Shown piece by piece: positions 61,010 to 64,000 of a stretch of 64,000 nt of DNA. How positions within the stretch are numbered: position 1 is the first letter of the stretch; the number at the start of each line of letters is the position of its first letter. The DNA is from Kibdelosporangium aridum. Its GTDB lineage: Bacteria; Actinomycetota; Actinomycetes; Mycobacteriales; Pseudonocardiaceae. The stretch is from positions 248,001-312,000 of the forward strand of contig NZ_FWXV01000003.1 in the NCBI RefSeq assembly GCF_900176515.1. Reading direction: 5' to 3'. A model generated the notes under the pieces. It ran no database searches. It had not been told where the DNA came from and saw only the letters and a program-made list of their open reading frames with translations. A program made the position numbers and the translations under genes.

Positions 61010-63700
61010 CTAGTGCGCGGCGTCGTTCCAGGAGCGGCCGAAGCCGACCGAGACGTCCAGGGGGACGTCCAGGTGGTAGGCGCTGCCCATGCCTTCGCGT
61101 ACGAGGGCTTCGACGGTCTCGCGTTCCTCTGAAACGACTTCGAGCACGAGTTCGTCGTGCACCTGCAGCAGCATCCGGGACTTCAGGCCAGCTTCCTTGA
61201 GCTTGGTGTGGACGTTGAGCATGGCGACCTTGATGATGTCGGCGGCGCTGCCCTGGATCGGTGCGTTGAGGGCCATCCGCTCGGCCATCTCGCGGCGCTG
61301 CCGGTTGTCGGAGTTGAGGTCCGGCAGGTAGCGGCGGCGGCCGAAGATCGTTTCGGTGTAGCCCTCGCGCCTGGCTTTGTCCACAACGGACGTCAGGTAG
61401 TCGCGGATCCCGCCGAACCGCTCGAAGTACTCCTCCATCAGGCCACGGGCTTCTTCGGTGGAGATCCGGAGTTGTTGCGAGAGGCCAAAGGCGGACAGGC
61501 CGTACGCCAGGCCGTAGTTCATCGCCTTGACCTTGGCCCGCTGGGAGCCGCTGACCTCGGTCGGCTCGACGGAGAACACGCGGGCGGCGGTCGCGGCGTG
61601 GAAGTCGAAGCCCGAATTGAACGCCTCGACCAGGCCCTCGTCGTGCGAGAGGTGCGCCATGATGCGCATCTCGATCTGCGAGTAGTCCGCCGTCATCAGT
61701 TCGGAGTACCCCGCGCCCACGACGAACGCGTCCCGGATCCGGCGGCCTTCCTCCGTCCTGATCGGGATGTTCTGCAGGTTGGGCTCTTGGGACGACAACC
61801 GGCCGGTGGCCGCGATGGTCTGGTTGTACGTGGTGTGGATCCGGCCGTCGTCGGCGACCGACTTGATCAGGCCGTCCACAGTGGTCTTCAGGCGGGTGGC
61901 GTCCCGGTGTTCCAGCAGGTGCTGCAGGAACGGGTGCGCGGTCGTCTCGAACAGGGTGGTCAGCGCGTCCGCGTCGGTCGTGTAGCCGGTCTTGGTCTTC
62001 TTGGTCTTCGGCATCTGCAGCTCGTCGAACAGGACGACCTGCAGCTGCTTCGGCGAGCCGAGGTTGATCTCCTTGCCGATCACGCCGTACGCGTCCTGGG
62101 CGGCCTGCTTGACCCGTGCGGCGAAGTGCGCCTCCAGGGAGGCGAGGTGCTCCATGTCGATGCAGATGCCGATGCCTTCGATCTCGGCGAGGACCTGCAG
62201 CAGCGGCAGTTCCATCTCGGCAAGGAGCTTCGCGCCGCCGGTCGACTCGACCTCGGCTGCCAGTGCCTCGGCCAGTTCGGCGACGGCCCGTGCCCGGACG
62301 ACCTCGGTGGCCGCGAGCTTCTCGCTCTCGTCGGTCTCGTCGAACATGGACAGCTGCTGCTCGCCCTCGACCTCCTCGACGCGCAGCTCACGCTTGAGGT
62401 GCCGGAGTACCAGGTCGTCGAGGGAGAATGAGCGCTGGCCGGGTCGTACCAGGTAGGCCGCGAGCTCGGTGTCCATCACCAGGCCGCCGAGTGTCCAGCC
62501 GCGTTGGGTGAGGCCGTGCAGGGCCAGTTTGACGGCGTGGGCCACCTTGGGCACGGCGGGATCGGCGAGCCATGCGGTCAGCGCGCGCTCATCCTCTTCA
62601 CGCAACGCCGTCACGTCGATGAAGGTTCCGTCGCCGTCGACTCCGGCGACTGTGATGGACAAGAGGTCGACGGCTCCGGGGCCGCCTGTGTGCCGGAACG
62701 CCAGGCCAGTGCGCTTGCCGGCGGGTGCGTGCTCGGCCAGCCAGGCGCCGAGGCCACCCTCGTCTATGTTCGATGCCTTGACTTCGAAGCCTGATTCTGC
62801 TTCCGGCTCCGCCGCCTGCAGGCTCTGGAACAGCCGGTCGCGCAGGACACGGAACTCCAGCTCGTCGAACAGCCGGTGCACCGCGTCGCGGTCCCATGCT
62901 TGCGCGGCGAGGTCGGTCGGCTTGGCGGGCAGGTCGAGATCCCGCACCAACTGGGTGAGCTCACGGTTGAGCACCACCGAGGACACGTTGGCCCGCAGGT
63001 TGTCGCCGACCTTGCCCTTGACCTTGTCCACCTGGTCGATCAGGTTGTCCAGCGAGCCGAACTCCTGGATCCACTTGGTGATCGTCTTCTCCCCCACGCC
63101 GGGGATCTTCGGCAGGTTGTCCGAGGGGTCGCCGCGCAGCGCCGCGAAGTCCGGGTACTGCGCCGGCGTCAGGCCGTACTTCGCCTCGACGCTCTCCGGG
63201 GTGAACCGGGTCATCTCAGACACGCCGCGCGACGGGTACAGCAACGTGGTGTGCTCGGTGACCAGCTGGATCGCGTCGCGGTCACCGCTACAGATGATCA
63301 CGTCGAAATCGCCCTCGGCCTCCGCCTGGGTGGCCAGCGTGGCGATGATGTCGTCGGCCTCGTAGTTCTCCTTGGTCAGCATCGGGATCTTCAACGCGTC
63401 CAGCACGTCCTCGATCAGGCTGACCTGGCCTTTGAACTCGTCCGGCGTGGCGCTCCGGTTGGCCTTGTACTCGGTGTACTTCTCACTGCGGAACGTCTTG
63501 CGCGACAGGTCGAACGCCACCGCGACGTGCGTGGGTTTCTCGTCCCGCAGCAGGTTGATCAGCATCGACGTGAAGCCGAAAACGGCATTCGTGTGCTGCC
63601 CTGTGCCGGTCTGGAAGTTCTCCTTCGGCAGGGCGTAGAAGGCTCGGTAGGCCATCGAGTGGCCATCTATCAGGAGGAGTCGATGCTGCTGGTCTGCCAC
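61010..63700 (-). CDS. polA: DNA polymerase I
   Basis: PolA fills gaps in repair and removes primers. The 896-residue protein has a 5'-3' exonuclease domain (residues 1-300, LLLIDGHSMAYRAFYAL, CSGDRDAIQLV). A 3'-5' exonuclease-like domain follows whose catalytic DEDD residues are missing (DLLSITVAGVDG replaces the usual DTE), so proofreading is probably lost. The polymerase domain has motif A (MTADYSQIEMRI), B (AKVKAMNYGLAYG) and C (LLQVHDELVLE). GTG 63700 gives VADQQHRLLLIDG; it sits 8 nt downstream of a PafBC-type -10, predicting a leaderless mRNA. Confidence 0.97.
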   Translation of the reverse strand: MADQQHRLLLIDGHSMAYRAFYALPKENFQTGTGQHTNAVFGFTSMLINLLRDEKPTHVAVAFDLSRKTFRSEKYTEYKANRSATPDEFKGQVSLIEDVLDALKIPMLTKENYEADDIIATLATQAEAEGDFDVIICSGDRDAIQLVTEHTTLLYPSRGVSEMTRFTPESVEAKYGLTPAQYPDFAALRGDPSDNLPKIPGVGEKTITKWIQEFGSLDNLIDQVDKVKGKVGDNLRANVSSVVLNRELTQLVRDLDLPAKPTDLAAQAWDRDAVHRLFDELEFRVLRDRLFQSLQAAEPEAESGFEVKASNIDEGGLGAWLAEHAPAGKRTGLAFRHTGGPGAVDLLSITVAGVDGDGTFIDVTALREEDERALTAWLADPAVPKVAHAVKLALHGLTQRGWTLGGLVMDTELAAYLVRPGQRSFSLDDLVLRHLKRELRVEEVEGEQQLSMFDETDESEKLAATEVVRARAVAELAEALAAEVESTGGAKLLAEMELPLLQVLAEIEGIGICIDMEHLASLEAHFAARVKQAAQDAYGVIGKEINLGSPKQLQVVLFDELQMPKTKKTKTGYTTDADALTTLFETTAHPFLQHLLEHRDATRLKTTVDGLIKSVADDGRIHTTYNQTIAATGRLSSQEPNLQNIPIRTEEGRRIRDAFVVGAGYSELMTADYSQIEMRIMAHLSHDEGLVEAFNSGFDFHAATAARVFSVEPTEVSGSQRAKVKAMNYGLAYGLSAFGLSQQLRISTEEARGLMEEYFERFGGIRDYLTSVVDKARREGYTETIFGRRRYLPDLNSDNRQRREMAERMALNAPIQGSAADIIKVAMLNVHTKLKEAGLKSRMLLQVHDELVLEVVSEERETVEALVREGMGSAYHLDVPLDVSVGFGRSWNDAAH

Positions 63701-63707
63701 GCGAGCG

Positions 63708-63729
63708 AGTCTAGGCCGACCCACCGACA
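63708..63729 (-). promoter_or_regulatory. PafBC/RecA-NDp-type DNA-damage promoter of polA
   Basis: On the minus strand TGTCGGTG (63729-63722), 8 nt, then TAGACT (63713-63708) match the TTGTCRGTG-N8-TAnnnT consensus except its first T. Seventeen bases, CAAAACTGTCGGTGGGT, are identical to the uvrB promoter. The spacing to the GTG start (7 nt after the -10) is the same. Confidence 0.85.
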
Positions 63730-63743
63730 GTTTTGAGTCGGCC

Positions 63744-63772
63744 TTGCATACCCTCTACTAGTTGCGTACAGA
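63744..63772 (+). promoter_or_regulatory. Promoter of the PaaI-like thioesterase gene
   Basis: TTGCAT (63744-63749), a 17-nt spacer and TACAGA (63767-63772) make a housekeeping-type promoter pointing to ATG 63797. GTGGAGG follows as the ribosome site. It is back to back with the polA promoter. Confidence 0.6.
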
Positions 63773-63796
63773 AACATTTGTGTGGAGGTTCCAGTC

Positions 63797-64000
63797 ATGG
63801 GGGAGTTCGGCGACGAGCAGCTCAACGAGAAGATGGGCATCGAGATCATCGACTGGAACCCCGACCGCGTCGTCGCGACAATGCCCGTCAAGGGCAACCT
63901 GCAGCCATACGGTCTGCTGCACGGCGGCGCGAACGCGGTGCTGGCCGAAGCGGCCGGCTCGACCTGCGCGGCGTTGAAGTCCGGCGGCAAGGTGACGGTC
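63797..64000 (+). CDS. PaaI-like hotdog-fold thioesterase, 5' part only
   Basis: The frame from ATG 63797 runs to the right edge (68 codons visible). It contains LQPYGLLHGGANAVLAEAAGS, the hotdog motif of PaaI/MenI-type acyl-CoA thioesterases, with HGG and the downstream Glu (in LAEAAG) as likely catalytic residues. Hotdog thioesterases are frequent neighbours of polA in actinobacteria. GTGGAGG serves as the ribosome site. The C-terminal half is beyond the window. Confidence 0.88.
   Translation, partial: MGEFGDEQLNEKMGIEIIDWNPDRVVATMPVKGNLQPYGLLHGGANAVLAEAAGSTCAALKSGGKVTV

Noticed and set aside
60601..61200. 199-codon plus-strand frame in the polA downstream repeats
   Set aside because: It reads through degenerate repeats and into the antisense of polA; composition is a by-product of the repeats.

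Overview
The window looks like chromosome from a high-GC actinobacterium, most likely of the Pseudonocardiales. Support comes from the strong G/C bias at third codon positions, frequent GTG starts, ATGA/GTGA gene overlaps, likely leaderless transcripts, a CoaE-GrpB fusion, a SARP/AfsR regulator, DUF402 and DUF5685 proteins and PafBC-type damage promoters. I saw no rRNA, tRNA, CRISPR array, transposase or integrase.

The conserved backbone is a set of minus-strand housekeeping genes: terC (130-1140), uvrB (19475-21646), coaE (32439-33593), rpsA (36336-37829) and polA (61010-63700), plus argG on the plus strand. The order polA-rpsA-coaE-uvrB is familiar from other actinobacteria, but here the anchors are separated by large accessory blocks. 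uvrB and polA carry near-identical DNA-damage promoters placed so that transcription should start at the GTG start codon. terC is preceded by a yybP-ykoY (manganese) riboswitch whose 3' strand can also pair with the Shine-Dalgarno sequence.

Accessory blocks from left to right: a secreted-hydrolase/ABC-ATPase fusion with its permease (1464-5319); a tightly overlapping five-gene cassette of MoxR ATPase, unknown protein, metallopeptidase-vWA protein, unknown helical protein and PaaK-like adenylating enzyme (5342-11400), the best candidate here for an undescribed system; a secreted GH97 glycosidase; a SigJ/ECF41-like sigma factor with a divergent NAD(P)-binding target gene; two DUF5685 paralogues with cysteine-rich tails around a GlxA-type regulator and a beta-propeller protein; two DUF402-related genes, one degenerate; and a DasR-like amino-sugar uptake operon (27862-32422) with two dre-like operators.

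The right half holds a histidine kinase, a lipoprotein, a methyltransferase-acetyltransferase pair, a duplicated alpha/beta hydrolase operon with a vestigial third copy, a HisD-family dehydrogenase, duplicated double-GNAT genes, and an operon of three small membrane proteins opposite a TetR regulator. These are followed by an exporter operon with a degenerate ATPase and a YhgE/Pip-type membrane protein, an ECF sigma factor coupled to a membrane-anchored protein, a SARP regulator, bluB, a DrrAB-type exporter with divergent TetR, two small membrane proteins, a degenerate repeat region, polA and a truncated thioesterase gene at the right edge.
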